The notes: generated by a model from the sequence alone, not told the origin. A stretch of DNA of 58,763 nucleotides from Roseovarius aestuarii (GCA_027214255.1 JAPWHL010000024.1:1-58763), one strand, 5' to 3'; shown: positions 38,577 to 48,294, numbered from the stretch's first letter. Translations and numbers: made by a program.

Positions 38577-39962
38577 TCAGACCCTCTGAAAGGCGGGCGA
38601 GGCAAGGATCAGGCCAATCCCCTCGGCGCGTGTTTCTGCGGCGGCAGCGGCAAACCGAACCGGTTCGGTCAGGGTGCTCCCCAAGGCGGTCTGCGCAAAT
38701 TTTTCGGGTCGGGGCAGGGTCTTGCGCAGTTGAAAGGGTGCAGCCATGGCCCATTGCAGACGCGCGGCCAGGCGCTGAGGCGTGATCCAGTCGGCGTCGG
38801 CCTCGGGCCAACCATCAGGGCCGGGCGGGGCCTCCAGCGGTTGGCCCATCAGTGTCAGCGGGGCGATGAACAGGGCCTGCATGTCCTTGGCGTTGCCGGT
38901 GGGCACGTGTTTAGGGACGACGTCCAACGCGCGCAGGGCCGAGCCGACGAAATCCACGGGGCGTTTGACGTTTCCCGGCCCGTCTTGCCATGCGGCGGGG
39001 TGCTCTAGCATGGTGCGTATGACAGCGGCCAGATCGCCGCCCGTGTCGGTGAACCGCGTTGTCATGGCGGCTACCATCGTGGGATCGGGTTGGTCCGACA
39101 CGAAATGCATCGCCAGTTTGCGCGCGATATGGCGCGCGGTCGCCGGATGCGTGGCCAGCATGTCCAGCGTGTTATGGATATGCGCCAGCGTCGGCTTTTT
39201 GCCACCCAAGCTGTGTCCGAGCAGGACATGAGGCCCGGGTTCCGCCTGTTTTTGGGAATAGACAAAGCCATGTTTCAATTTGAACGTGACGCCGGTCAGT
39301 AGGCGCGCCAGGGCCTGAACATCGTCTTGGGAATAAGGACCATCCACGCCCAGCGTATGCAACTCAAGCATCTCGCGCGCCAGATTTTCGTTTAATCCAG
39401 CCCCTTTACCGCGCTTTTTACCCGTTACGCTGTGCGGGCCGATGGATTTGGATTGATCAAGGTATTTGACCATCAAAGGATGCAATGCGGCGGCGCGCAA
39501 TAGATCGCTAAAGCGCCCGGAAATATTGGGGCGGATGGCCTGTTCTATATAGGGTAGCTGGCCTTGGGGCCAGATCCTGCCATTGCCACGTGCCGTAAAA
39601 TGGTCGGCCCAAAAGCTGACCAGACGTTCGCGCAGCCCGTCCTCGGTCATGGCGCGGCGCAACATCATCTGGCCCAACCATCCGGCGGCATCATCGCGGG
39701 TCGCGCGGCGCAGCTTGCGATAGGTTTTCAGAGCGGCTTTGCGCTCTTTCTTGGTTTTTCCCGCTTTTTGCACCTTCTTGATTGCGTGCACTTTGCTCAT
39801 GCGGGGGCGGTAGGCGTCAAAATCGGGAATGGGCAGGGCGCTTGCCATCAGATCGGGACCGGTCAGGCGCGCCATCATGTCATCTACCGAGGTCGGGGGC
39901 GGCACGCGGGGCGACAGCCCGCAACCAAAGCGGATCTCGGCCCGTTCGGGGTGAAATGGCAT
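38577..39962 (-). CDS. DUF1800 domain protein
   Basis: A 461-residue DUF1800 protein from the ATG at 39962, preceded by AGGAGGGCGG. A longer frame starts further upstream but looks unconserved. Family features are MLRRAMTEDGLRERLVSFWADHF and NENLAREMLELHTLGVDGPYSQDDVQ, and HIARKLAMHFVSDQPDP. It is the upstream partner of the DUF1501 protein. A run of basic residues (KKVQKAGKTKKERKAALKTYRKLRR) near 58-85 is notable. Confidence 0.9.
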   Translation of the reverse strand: MPFHPERAEIRFGCGLSPRVPPPTSVDDMMARLTGPDLMASALPIPDFDAYRPRMSKVHAIKKVQKAGKTKKERKAALKTYRKLRRATRDDAAGWLGQMMLRRAMTEDGLRERLVSFWADHFTARGNGRIWPQGQLPYIEQAIRPNISGRFSDLLRAAALHPLMVKYLDQSKSIGPHSVTGKKRGKGAGLNENLAREMLELHTLGVDGPYSQDDVQALARLLTGVTFKLKHGFVYSQKQAEPGPHVLLGHSLGGKKPTLAHIHNTLDMLATHPATARHIARKLAMHFVSDQPDPTMVAAMTTRFTDTGGDLAAVIRTMLEHPAAWQDGPGNVKRPVDFVGSALRALDVVPKHVPTGNAKDMQALFIAPLTLMGQPLEAPPGPDGWPEADADWITPQRLAARLQWAMAAPFQLRKTLPRPEKFAQTALGSTLTEPVRFAAAAAETRAEGIGLILASPAFQRV

Positions 39963-40045
39963 CACGCCGCCCTCCTGCACTATGCGCATATATAATATAG
40001 AGCGCACCAGAAGAGTTTTCACCCCTATGGCCTGTGTCGTCGGCG

Positions 40046-40762
40046 TTACATTGCCATCCGTCCGGTCAGCCTTTCCCGAACCAGCCCAGCGACATGCGAC
40101 AAGGGCCCGTTCAACACATCACCGCCGCGCCTATGAGTTGCCAAGGCATCTGCGGCGCTGGCCAGATCCATATCTTCGGCCGAGCGGGCAACGCCCCCCA
40201 GAAACTGCGCCACATAGTCCAGAACCGGCCCTTCGCGGTGTTCGTCCAGCAGATTGGATGCGTGGGCCATGTCATCGCGATAGGCCATGGGATCAGGGCT
40301 GATGGTTTCGTTGCGCACAACCCGCAGGCCGGATGGCCGGTGACCTGCGGGCAAGGTTTCGAGAATTGCGTGCTGAAATGTCCCCAGATTACTAAGCGGT
40401 TTGGGTAAGAAACCGTCCGCTCCGGCGGCGCGTGCGGCGGCTTCTGCACCGTCTTCACCGCTGGTGCCAACGATAGAACTGACCCGTGGAGTGGCTTCGT
40501 TCAGTTCCTCAATGAGTTCCAGTCCGGACCCATCGGGCAAGCCCAGATCGACGATGATCGCTGACGGGCGATACACTTGAAGGTGGCGACGCGCCGATCG
40601 CAGGCAATCTGCCCGCCGAATGCGGGCCCCTGAACGCAGGCACATCAACCGTATCGCATCGCAGGCATACAAGCTGTCTTCGACCACAAGGATTGTCATA
40701 CCCGCAAGCGGGCGGGTGACCGTGCCGCCGGGGTGTTGGGAAAGGCCGGAAATTTCGTCCAT
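40046..40762 (-). CDS. orphan response-regulator receiver protein
   Basis: A 238-residue protein. Residues ~22-135 are a receiver domain: acidic pocket Glu28-Asp29 (VVEDS), phosphoacceptor Asp72 (IIVDLGLPDGSG), Thr100, and Lys121 (LPKPL). The C-terminal ~100 residues have no recognisable DNA-binding helix-turn-helix and are mostly helical, ending LVRERLTGRMAM. No histidine kinase is next to it. It may signal through protein-protein contact. The gene lies 83 bases upstream of the DUF1800 gene on the same strand. Confidence 0.82.
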   Translation of the reverse strand: MDEISGLSQHPGGTVTRPLAGMTILVVEDSLYACDAIRLMCLRSGARIRRADCLRSARRHLQVYRPSAIIVDLGLPDGSGLELIEELNEATPRVSSIVGTSGEDGAEAAARAAGADGFLPKPLSNLGTFQHAILETLPAGHRPSGLRVVRNETISPDPMAYRDDMAHASNLLDEHREGPVLDYVAQFLGGVARSAEDMDLASAADALATHRRGGDVLNGPLSHVAGLVRERLTGRMAM

Positions 40763-40928
40763 TGGGAGGCTCCGTTTCTTAAGGTGTACGCCAAGGGTTA
40801 CGGGGCGATGGCTAACGGGCAGTTAAGAGCGGCGCGCAAATTCAAAGTAAATCGGCTGCGTCATTGGGGCGCTTGTCATGCGACCTTGCGAAGCCCATAA
40901 CGTCAGCAAATCACTTGAGGAGACAGCC

Positions 40929-41333
40929 ATGATCGGTCGTTTGAACCACGTTGCCATCGCCGTACCGGACCTGGACGCGGCAGCGGCACAGTATCGCGAT
41001 GCTTTGGGGGCCACGGTTGGCGCGCCGCAGGATGAACCGGACCATGGCGTAACCGTGGTCTTTATCGAACTGCCCAACACCAAAATCGAGCTGCTGTATC
41101 CCTTGGGTGAAAACAGCCCAATTCAGGGTTTCTTGGATAAAAACCCGTCAGGTGGCATGCATCATGTATGTTATGAGGTGGACGATATCATTGCAGCACG
41201 CGATCGTCTGGTGGCCAGTGGCGCTCGTGTTCTGGGCACCGGAGAGCCAAAGATCGGCGCGCATGGTAAGCCGGTTCTGTTTTTGCACCCCAAGGATTTC
41301 AACGGCTGCCTTGTTGAATTGGAGCAGGTCTGA
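40929..41333 (+). CDS. mce: methylmalonyl-CoA epimerase
   Basis: A 134-residue VOC-fold enzyme that interconverts the epimers of methylmalonyl-CoA in propionate breakdown. It begins MIGRLNHVAIAVPDLDAAAAQY, with the metal-binding His7; the GGMHHVCYEVDD motif (His in the middle) and LVELEQ with the Glu ligand at the end follow. TGAGGAGA precedes the ATG. It is followed with a one-base overlap by the DUF1467 gene, a common Rhodobacterales pair. Confidence 0.93.
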   Translation: MIGRLNHVAIAVPDLDAAAAQYRDALGATVGAPQDEPDHGVTVVFIELPNTKIELLYPLGENSPIQGFLDKNPSGGMHHVCYEVDDIIAARDRLVASGARVLGTGEPKIGAHGKPVLFLHPKDFNGCLVELEQV

Positions 41334-41632
41334 TGGGGCCGGTAACGGGGCTTGTTCTATATGCGGTGATCTGGGCCATGATCTTTATGATCGCGATCCC
41401 GATCCGGCTGCAAACGCAAGGCGAATCGGGGCATGTCGTGCCCGGCACTCATCAAGGATCACCTGAACGTCATGATCTTAAGAAAAAGGCGCTGATCACA
41501 ACTGCGGTGTCTTGTGTCCTTTGGGCGCTGCTGGCGTGGATTATTCTGACCGGTCAGATCACGTTGAGTGATATCGACCTGTTTGAACGGTTTGGCCCCG
41601 GCCCGATGGAAGGGCGTGGAATAGGTGGGTAA
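41333..41632 (+). CDS. DUF1467 family membrane protein
   Basis: A 99-residue protein with two transmembrane helices (about 5-24 and 56-76). The family features LYAVIWAMIFMIAIPIRLQTQGE and VPGTHQGSPE are present. It overlaps the epimerase stop by one base, so it is translationally coupled. Its C-terminal ~25 codons overlap the converging EI24 gene. Function unknown. Confidence 0.87.
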   Translation: MGPVTGLVLYAVIWAMIFMIAIPIRLQTQGESGHVVPGTHQGSPERHDLKKKALITTAVSCVLWALLAWIILTGQITLSDIDLFERFGPGPMEGRGIGG

Positions 41633-42287
41633 AGGTTGCCGCGCCCAAGACGGGGATCAACAGATTGATCAATGGCACAGATAGCGGCATCGCCATCAAC
41701 ACGCCCGCGCCCCAGATTTTCAGCCAGTGGCGTTTGCGCAGTTCACGTGCGGCGTCCGGCCCGATGCGGCGTGCGGCAACCAGTTGAAAATACTCGCGCC
41801 CCAATAGAAAGCCGTTCACCGCCCAGAAAATTGCCAAGGCGGCAAACGGCAGGAGCAAATAGGCGATAAGGGCCAGCAGGTTCACCCCGATCAGGACCCC
41901 CAGAAACGAGGCCGAATCGCGCAAGCCTTCAATCGTGCCGACGGTTCGCGCCATCGGCAGGTCAGGGTAATGGCGGTCCTCGACTGCCTGCGCGACCCGG
42001 TCGAGAAACAACGAGGTGATCGCGGATGCCACGGGCACCATCAAAAAGACTGACGCGATCAGCATCACAATCAACCCGCCCCAGCCTGCGACATTGTCCA
42101 GCCAGCGAACCTCGCCGATCAGAGGCAGGGTGGTGCTGTCACCCAGGGCCCAAGAAACCAGGCCCAGAAACACCACATAAACTGCGATCAGCAGGGTAAT
42201 CGACAGGCCAACACCCAAGAAAAGAACATTGCGAAACCGAGGGTCGTCAAGCTGGCCTAGGGCGCGGGCAAAGCTGGCAAATATCAT
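41559..42287 (-). CDS. EI24/CysZ-family membrane protein
   Basis: A 242-residue protein with about four hydrophobic helices, matching the EI24 family (Escherichia coli CysZ is a sulfate uptake protein). It begins MIFASFARALGQLDDPRFR. The family core LVAARRIGPDAARELRKRHW is present near residue 175. Its ATG overlaps the nitroreductase stop (ATGA), so the two are coupled. No other sulfur genes are near, so a sulfate role is not supported. Its 3' end overlaps the DUF1467 gene by 74 bases. Confidence 0.85.
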   Translation of the reverse strand: MIFASFARALGQLDDPRFRNVLFLGVGLSITLLIAVYVVFLGLVSWALGDSTTLPLIGEVRWLDNVAGWGGLIVMLIASVFLMVPVASAITSLFLDRVAQAVEDRHYPDLPMARTVGTIEGLRDSASFLGVLIGVNLLALIAYLLLPFAALAIFWAVNGFLLGREYFQLVAARRIGPDAARELRKRHWLKIWGAGVLMAMPLSVPLINLLIPVLGAATFTHLFHALPSGRGQTVQTGRYHST

Positions 42288-42862
42288 TGTTCCATCCAAG
42301 TTGTCAGGGCGTCAGTATCGGGGCGGGGACGCTCGGGCGGCGCGTTGGTCTCGGTGCCGATGTGGATCAGGCCCGCAACCCGCTCACCTTCTTTCAGGCC
42401 CAGCCCCTGCGCGGTGAATTCCGAATCATGGCTGGCCCATCCGCTGAGCCAGTTCGCGCCCCAACCGGCGGCCAATGCGGCGTTCAACAGGGCCAGACAG
42501 ACGGCACCCGCCGAGTAGGTCTGCTCGATTGCGGGGATCTTGGCCGAGGGTTTTTGCACCTCGATCACGGCGACGGCCAAATGGGCCATGCCGTATTGCG
42601 ATTGCGCCTTTTCTATCTCTTCGGTGTCACGACCAAGGGCCGCTCCGCGTGTGGCGACCAATCCGGCCAGACGTTGCAACGCCGCACGTTCCAACACGAT
42701 CAATCGCCACGGTTCCAGCTTGCCGTGGTCTGGGCTGCGCAGGGCCGCAGTCAGCAAGGGTCGCAAAGCATCGCGGTCCGGGACGGGCAGGCCCAAGGTT
42801 TTGGCCGGGCGCGAGCGGCGGCGTTGCAAAAAGTCCAGTGTTTCGGGCGATGGGACGGGCAT
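42284..42862 (-). CDS. nitroreductase family protein
   Basis: A 192-residue FMN-dependent oxidoreductase of the YdjA-like type. The start at 42862 follows AGGAG by 5 bases; a further upstream start has none. The FMN-binding RRRSRPAK near residue 15 and RSPDHGKLEPWRLIVLE (about 43-59) are typical. The C-terminal GLKEGERVAGLIHIGTE closes the site. It is the first gene of a two-gene unit with the EI24 protein. Confidence 0.88.
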   Translation of the reverse strand: MPVPSPETLDFLQRRRSRPAKTLGLPVPDRDALRPLLTAALRSPDHGKLEPWRLIVLERAALQRLAGLVATRGAALGRDTEEIEKAQSQYGMAHLAVAVIEVQKPSAKIPAIEQTYSAGAVCLALLNAALAAGWGANWLSGWASHDSEFTAQGLGLKEGERVAGLIHIGTETNAPPERPRPDTDALTTWMEQ

Positions 42863-42968
42863 GGGCGCTCCTGAAGGCAAAAGGGGACGTCCCGTGGCAA
42901 GAGCTGCGGGGGGTGCCCCCTATGTCGGTGCGGTTGGGGGCGGGGTCAAGGGGCCGATCAAGAGAGGC

Positions 42969-43205
42969 TTAGGTGGGTGGGCGCAGCGAATAGACGCCCT
43001 CGGGCAGGTTCATGGCCGCAGCCAGATCGCGGGCTTGCGCCATTGACAAGGTGATCAACTGGATACGTCCGGTGCGCGCGTCCAGTTGTTCAACTGTGAT
43101 ACATTCCTCGAACGCGTTGATTGTCACGTCCTCGGTCAACGGGGCCGCGCCATCATCGACCAGCGTGATCACTGTCGAGTCAAATTCGTGTTCTATCGAA
43201 AACAT
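42969..43205 (-). CDS. small conserved-looking hypothetical protein
   Basis: A 78-residue acidic protein beginning MFSIEHEFDSTVITLVDDGA. The frame extends 29 codons upstream (to 43292), but that part is Cys/Lys-rich and has no ribosome-binding site. It shows a DINAFEECITVEQLDARTGR stretch and ends LPEGVYSLRPPT. No signal or membrane segment. Unknown function; it stands alone, 107 bases before the nitroreductase gene on the same strand and diverging from the peptidase gene. Confidence 0.6.
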   Translation of the reverse strand: MFSIEHEFDSTVITLVDDGAAPLTEDVTINAFEECITVEQLDARTGRIQLITLSMAQARDLAAAMNLPEGVYSLRPPT

Positions 43206-43315
43206 GCCGTTAGCGTATCCGACCTGCGGGTGTTTGCAAGGGGTGTAAACACGCTGGCCCTTGCACGCGGGGGGCGATAGAGTATCTGACATACCGCCAA
43301 TTTGAGGCTTGATTC

Positions 43316-44020
43316 ATGCGTGCATTTGCCCTGACGACCATTTCATTGTTGGCCCTTGCGGGCTGTGTTTCCACTACCGAGGCCCCTCAATCGGCGCGGC
43401 CAACAGCCAAACCGACGGTTTCCACCCCCAGCAGCGGCAAAATCGCCCAGTTCAAGGCCGTTGTCGCCACGGTAGAACCCGTTGCCGAACGAGAGTGCAA
43501 AGCCCGTACCAGCGGGACAAACTGCGATTTTCAGATCGTGGTGGATGACCGCCCGGGACAACCGGCCAACGCATTCCAGACAGTGGACAAACAAGGGCGG
43601 CCCGTGCTGGCCTTTAACCTTGCGTTGATTGCGCAGGTGCGCAACCGCGACGAATTGGCTTTTGTGATGGGCCACGAGGCGGCGCATCACATTTCGGGGC
43701 ATTTGGACCGACAGCGGACCAATGCGATGGCAGGCGCCATTTTGTTGGGGGGGCTGGCGGCAATTACCGGAGCCGGTCAGGGGGCTGTGCAATCCGCGAC
43801 CGATTTGGGCGCAACCGTTGGTGCCCGCAGTTACTCAAAGGACTTCGAACTGGAGGCCGACGCGCTGGGCACCGTCATTGCCAAACGTGCAGGGTATGAC
43901 CCGGTACGCGGGGCCGCATTCTTTACGCAGATTGCCGATCCAGGGGACCGATTCCTCGGAACGCACCCACCCAATGCACGCCGGATCGAGACGGTCAAAC
44001 GCGTCAATGACAGCCTGTAA
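43316..44020 (+). CDS. M48 family metallopeptidase, lipoprotein
   Basis: A 234-residue zinc protease. The lipoprotein signal (LLALAGC, lipid-bearing Cys17) places it on a membrane facing the periplasm. The zinc motif HEAAH is at 120-124 and a third ligand Glu is in FELEAD (about 178-182). It is the minimal M48 domain, similar in type to BepA/LoiP-like quality-control proteases but without a TPR domain. The linker (residues 20-45) is Ser/Thr/Pro-rich. Confidence 0.87.
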   Translation: MRAFALTTISLLALAGCVSTTEAPQSARPTAKPTVSTPSSGKIAQFKAVVATVEPVAERECKARTSGTNCDFQIVVDDRPGQPANAFQTVDKQGRPVLAFNLALIAQVRNRDELAFVMGHEAAHHISGHLDRQRTNAMAGAILLGGLAAITGAGQGAVQSATDLGATVGARSYSKDFELEADALGTVIAKRAGYDPVRGAAFFTQIADPGDRFLGTHPPNARRIETVKRVNDSL

Positions 44021-44078
44021 GGACCTGATGCTGTGGGTGTATTACTCGCCCGCAGCATATGCTTGATCGAGAACTGCA

Positions 44079-44447
44079 ATGGCCCCCCGCATTCAACAAT
44101 TGACCGGTGTCGTGACCGACCGTGGTTCAAAATATGCGGTGTCCGGCGGGCCAGCGGGAACGCGCGATGACGTGGACCGCTTTCTGAAGGCCCTCAAACG
44201 GGACAAGAAATTTGCCAAGGCCACGCATAACACTTGGGCTGTTGTCCAGTCGGACGGCACACCGTTAAAGGGTGACGACGGCGAGGCCGGGGCCGGCATG
44301 GTGATTTTGCGTATGCTCGAACGCGAGGGGTTGAACGGGCATATCATCGTTGTAACACGCTGGTATGGCGGCAAGCATCTGGGCGGAGACAGGTTTCGCC
44401 ACGTGCAAGATTGTGTGCGCGCTTACATGGATGAATTTGTCAGCTGA
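44079..44447 (+). CDS. UPF0029 (YigZ/IMPACT N-terminal) family protein
   Basis: A 122-residue protein consisting mostly of the UPF0029 domain. The family motifs GDDGEAGAGMVILRMLE and VVTRWYGGKHLGGDRFRHVQDC are clear. It lacks the C-terminal ferredoxin-like domain of Escherichia coli YigZ (~200 residues), so it is the short form. The related eukaryotic IMPACT regulates translation stress. Role in bacteria unknown. Confidence 0.85.
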   Translation: MAPRIQQLTGVVTDRGSKYAVSGGPAGTRDDVDRFLKALKRDKKFAKATHNTWAVVQSDGTPLKGDDGEAGAGMVILRMLEREGLNGHIIVVTRWYGGKHLGGDRFRHVQDCVRAYMDEFVS

Positions 44448-44478
44448 ACAACACCGCAGCGCATTAGTAGGGATGCGG

Positions 44479-44510
44479 CCCCGGCGCTGCCACAGCAGGC
44501 AGCGCCGGGG
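44479..44510 (+). terminator. hairpin after UPF0029 gene
   Basis: A perfect 13-bp stem (44479-44491 with 44498-44510) with loop ACAGCA begins 31 bases after the stop. A C/T-rich tail follows but no T run. It separates the UPF0029 gene from the converging rimO. Confidence 0.7.
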
Positions 44511-44603
44511 CGTCTCTGCAATTTGCCGTGAACAGGAGAATTACAGAGGTTTCTTAGGTTTCTTTGATTGATGGTCTCTAGATTCGCTGATGGCTGCGAT
44601 GTT

Positions 44604-46007
44604 TCAGGTGTTTAACTGACCCCACAGGTCATATTCACCTGCCTCGTCCACGGTGACGCTGACGATGTCCCCCACGTTCAACTGCTCGGTGCCTTCGTCG
44701 ATGAACAGGTTTCCATCGATTTCCGGCGCGTCGGCCTTGGTGCGACAGGTCGCAATGCCATCCTCGTCGATGTCATCGACAATGACATCTTGCACAGAAC
44801 CAACTTTGGCGGCCAGTTTGCCCACAGAAATGGCCTGAGCTTTTTCCATAAATCGATCCCAGCGGTCCTGTTTTACATCCGCGGGCACATGATCTGGCAG
44901 CGCGTTTGAGCGCGCTCCATCGACGTTTTCGTATTGAAAGCATCCGACGCGATCCAACTGGGCCTCGTCCAGCCAGTCCAGAAGTGTCTGGAATTCGGCC
45001 TCGGTTTCGCCGGGATAGCCCACGATAAAGGTGCTGCGCAGGGTGATATCGGGGCAGATGGCCCGCCACGCCGCGATTTCGTCCAGTGTTTTTGAGCCAG
45101 CAGCAGGGCGGGCCATACGGCGCAAAACATCAGGGTGGGCGTGCTGAAACGGGATGTCCAGATAGGGCAGGACCATTCCACCCGACTGAGACATGACATC
45201 CATCAATGGAATTAGGTTGCGCACATGCGGATAGGGATAGACGTAATGCAGGCGCACCCATGCCCCGAGCGATCCCAGATCGCGGGCCAGATCGGTGATA
45301 TGCGCCCGATGCCCACGATCCTCGGCATGCTTGATATCAACCCCATAGGCGGATGTATCTTGCGAGATCACCAGCAATTCACGCACGCCGTTTTTGACCA
45401 GTTTTTCGGCCTCGCGCATCACGGCATGGGCCGGACGGCTGGCCAGTTTTCCGCGCATGTCTGGGATAATGCAAAACTTGCACTTGTGGTTGCAACCCTC
45501 AGATATCTTTAGATAAGAATAATGCCGTGGCGTCAGGCGCACACCGCTGGAGGGCAGCAGATCAAGGAAGGGATCGGGCTGCGGTGGTACGGCGGTATGA
45601 ACGGCGTCCAGCACTTGTTCGTATTGATGCGGGCCGGTCACGGCCAGCACGCGCGGATGCGTGCCGGTGATGTATTCAGGGTTCGCGCCCAAGCATCCGG
45701 TGACAATCACACGGCCATTCTCGGTCAAAGCTTCGCCAATCGCTTCGAGGCTTTCGGCTTTGGCCGAGTCCAGAAAGCCGCAGGTATTCACAATGACAGC
45801 ATCCGCCCCGGTATAGTCGGGCGAAATTCCATACCCTTCGGCGCGCAGGCGCGTCAGAATACGCTCGCTGTCGACCAAAGCCTTGGGACAGCCCAAGGAC
45901 ACCATGCCAATGGTGGGCTGGTTCGCGCGGCGCGCGGCCCCTTTGGATGTTTCGGCAATGCGGGCGCGGGCCAGATCGGGGCGTAGTTCAGGCGGGTTTG
46001 TGCTCAT
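44604..46007 (-). CDS. rimO: ribosomal protein S12 methylthiotransferase
   Basis: A 467-residue radical-SAM enzyme that methylthiolates Asp89 of S12. The N-terminal UPF0004 domain begins [16 protein letters not shown], with further Cys in NTCGF and TGCLGA. The radical-SAM cluster is GCNHKCKFC (CxxxCxxC). A TRAM domain ends the protein. The start is uncertain: ATG at 46007 ([11 protein letters not shown]) or three codons earlier (46016); neither has a good ribosome-binding site. Confidence 0.94.
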   Translation of the reverse strand: MSTNPPELRPDLARARIAETSKGAARRANQPTIGMVSLGCPKALVDSERILTRLRAEGYGISPDYTGADAVIVNTCGFLDSAKAESLEAIGEALTENGRVIVTGCLGANPEYITGTHPRVLAVTGPHQYEQVLDAVHTAVPPQPDPFLDLLPSSGVRLTPRHYSYLKISEGCNHKCKFCIIPDMRGKLASRPAHAVMREAEKLVKNGVRELLVISQDTSAYGVDIKHAEDRGHRAHITDLARDLGSLGAWVRLHYVYPYPHVRNLIPLMDVMSQSGGMVLPYLDIPFQHAHPDVLRRMARPAAGSKTLDEIAAWRAICPDITLRSTFIVGYPGETEAEFQTLLDWLDEAQLDRVGCFQYENVDGARSNALPDHVPADVKQDRWDRFMEKAQAISVGKLAAKVGSVQDVIVDDIDEDGIATCRTKADAPEIDGNLFIDEGTEQLNVGDIVSVTVDEAGEYDLWGQLNT

Positions 46008-46137
46008 CAGGGGCATATAAACGAGGCGCGCGTGTCACAAAAGGCCAAACGGTTGCCCGAACACACGCCCAGGCCTAGAATTGATAAAAAGAATGCCGTC
46101 CAATTGGTAAGGTTGGCTGTAGAGGAAAGAGTATCGC

Positions 46138-48102
46138 ATGAAATTCTTGTTGAAACTTATAGGGTTTATTCTGGTGGCGGCCCTGCTGGCAGTGGGCGCG
46201 GTGTTCTTTTTGCCGGGTGAGCGGATCGCGCGTATCGCCGCCGATCAAATCAGTTCGCTGACAGGGCGTGAGGTCCAAATGACCGGGGACACCACTGTTA
46301 GTTTTTATCCGGTCTTGGGAATCAGTACCGGGCGCACCACGATTGCGAATGCGTCGTGGTCCGATGCAGGGCCGATGCTGGAAGCGGACAGTTTGAAAGT
46401 GGGGGTTGATCCCCTGTCGCTGATCAAGGGTGATATTCGGATCACAGGGCTTGAGGCCGTCGCGCCGAAAATTATTCTGGAACGTGCCAAAGACGGGCGC
46501 GTCAATTGGCAGATCGGCGTGGACGGCGTGGCCCCGTCGGGACAGAGCGATGGCGGGGCGGCCGCCACGTCAAACCGGCTGGCATTGACGCTGGATCGCG
46601 CGCTGATCACTGACGCGTCGTTGGTTTACATCGATAAACAGGCAGGAACGCAGACGCAAATGGGCGGGATGGGGCTGGACCTGCGCTGGCCAGATTACGA
46701 GGGGGAAGCGACCTTTGACGCGGTTCTGCGTCCTGCCGGATCTGATCTGAAGATCACCGGGCGCGTGGCCAAGGTGGGCACGATGATCGAGGGCGGTATT
46801 TCTGCACTGGCTGCGACGCTTGAAACACAGGGCGGGAAGCTGTCCTTTGATGGCCGGGGAAGTGCGCTGCCCCAACTCGAAGGACGATTGAGCACCAACA
46901 TCACCAACACCAGCCAGTTCTTGCAATCTCTGGGCCTGCCTGCGGCGGATATACCTGCCGGAATGGGGCGCTCGATCAAGGCAACTACGCAAGTGACGTT
47001 GACGCAAGATTTGCGGTTGGCCCTGCGTGATCTGGTTCTGGGGCTGGACGGTAACAGCCTGACCGGGGCCGTGGATATCACGACATCGGGCGCGCGGCCC
47101 CGCATTACGGCGCAACTGGCCGCAGGTGCGTTGGATCTAACTGGGTTGCAAAGTGGCGACAGTGCCAGCGGGGGCAGCGGCGGAACCGCCGTCGAAAGCG
47201 GCTGGTCCAAAGAGGCGATAGATGCCAGCGCGCTGGCTCTGGCTGATGCCGAGATACAGCTATCTGCCAGCAGTCTGGATTTGGGCACGTTCAAGTTTGG
47301 AACAACACGCATTCTGGCCACTGTCGATCGCGCCCGCGCCGTGTTCCAGTTCCGTGAACTGCAAGGGTATGGTGGAAATGTAACCGGGCAATTCGTGGCC
47401 AACAACCGCTCGGGCCTGTCTGTTGGTGGCGATCTGTCGGCCAAAGGGATCGATATGGAGCGCCTGCTGACTGACGCGGCTGGAATTTCGCGATTCGCGA
47501 CGACCGGCTCGGCCAGCCTGAAATTTCTGGGCGTGGGCCAGTCGGTGGATGCGATTATGCGCAGCTTGTCGGGGGATTTATCGCTTAGCACCGGGCGCGG
47601 TGTGATCAGCGGATTTGATCTGGATCGGTTGATGCGCACGGGCAATGGCACCGGCGGCACCACAGTGTTTGATGCGATGAGCGCCAGTTTTGTGATGAAA
47701 GATGGCGATATGCGCGGTGATGACCTGAAAATGTCCATGCCTTTGGCCAGTGCGACAGGCAAGGGGCGGATCGGTCTGGGGGCGCAAGACATCGATTACG
47801 TGTTTACGCCGGTTTTGCTTGAGGGCGAAAACAGCCGCGGTTTTGCCATACCTGTCAAAATACGCGGCCCATGGGCCGACCCGCGTATCTGGCCTGACCT
47901 TGAGGATGCAATCGACCTGAACTTTAAGGAAGAAAAGGAAAAGATCGAGCAGCAGGTCAAGCAGGAGGTCGAGAAAGAAGTCAATAAATTCGTCGAAAAA
48001 GAGCTGGGCGTCACCGTTCAGGACGGCGAATCTGTTGAGGACGCGATCAAGAAAGAGGTCGAGAAAGAAGTCGTCAAAGAACTGTTCAAGCTGTTCGATT
48101 GA
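46138..48102 (+). CDS. AsmA family protein
   Basis: A 654-residue inner-membrane-anchored protein of the AsmA family, related to lipid-transfer bridge proteins. A single N-terminal transmembrane segment (residues ~4-24) is followed by a large periplasmic beta-rich region with the family start GREVQMTGDTTVSFYPVLG and GGVISGFDLDRLM near the C-terminal domain. The last ~55 residues are a Glu/Lys-rich, probably coiled-coil tail (VKQEVEKEVNKFVEKELG). No strong ribosome-binding site; GAGGAAAGAG precedes the ATG. Confidence 0.88.
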   Translation: MKFLLKLIGFILVAALLAVGAVFFLPGERIARIAADQISSLTGREVQMTGDTTVSFYPVLGISTGRTTIANASWSDAGPMLEADSLKVGVDPLSLIKGDIRITGLEAVAPKIILERAKDGRVNWQIGVDGVAPSGQSDGGAAATSNRLALTLDRALITDASLVYIDKQAGTQTQMGGMGLDLRWPDYEGEATFDAVLRPAGSDLKITGRVAKVGTMIEGGISALAATLETQGGKLSFDGRGSALPQLEGRLSTNITNTSQFLQSLGLPAADIPAGMGRSIKATTQVTLTQDLRLALRDLVLGLDGNSLTGAVDITTSGARPRITAQLAAGALDLTGLQSGDSASGGSGGTAVESGWSKEAIDASALALADAEIQLSASSLDLGTFKFGTTRILATVDRARAVFQFRELQGYGGNVTGQFVANNRSGLSVGGDLSAKGIDMERLLTDAAGISRFATTGSASLKFLGVGQSVDAIMRSLSGDLSLSTGRGVISGFDLDRLMRTGNGTGGTTVFDAMSASFVMKDGDMRGDDLKMSMPLASATGKGRIGLGAQDIDYVFTPVLLEGENSRGFAIPVKIRGPWADPRIWPDLEDAIDLNFKEEKEKIEQQVKQEVEKEVNKFVEKELGVTVQDGESVEDAIKKEVEKEVVKELFKLFD

Positions 48103-48186
48103 TCCCACTGTCACGCGTAGCCTCAAGGGCGGGCTGCGCGCAAAATGCACGCATTACGGGGCGCAGTTTTTGATCGGCTGCACATG

Positions 48187-48233
48187 AAAACGCCCCGCCT
48201 TTAACCTGAAACAGGCAAAAGACGGGGCGTTTT
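48187..48233 (+). terminator. bidirectional terminator between asmA-like gene and gcrA
   Basis: AAAACGCCCCG (48187-48197) pairs perfectly with CGGGGCGTTTT (48223-48233), with inner CCTTT/AAAAG-type pairing. It has A on the left and T on the right, so it can stop transcripts from both converging genes. Confidence 0.85.
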
Positions 48234-48294
48234 ACGTTCGGTGCGTCACTCACATTGCGCCAGAAATCTGTGCGCAAGGATGATGGCACTGCGC

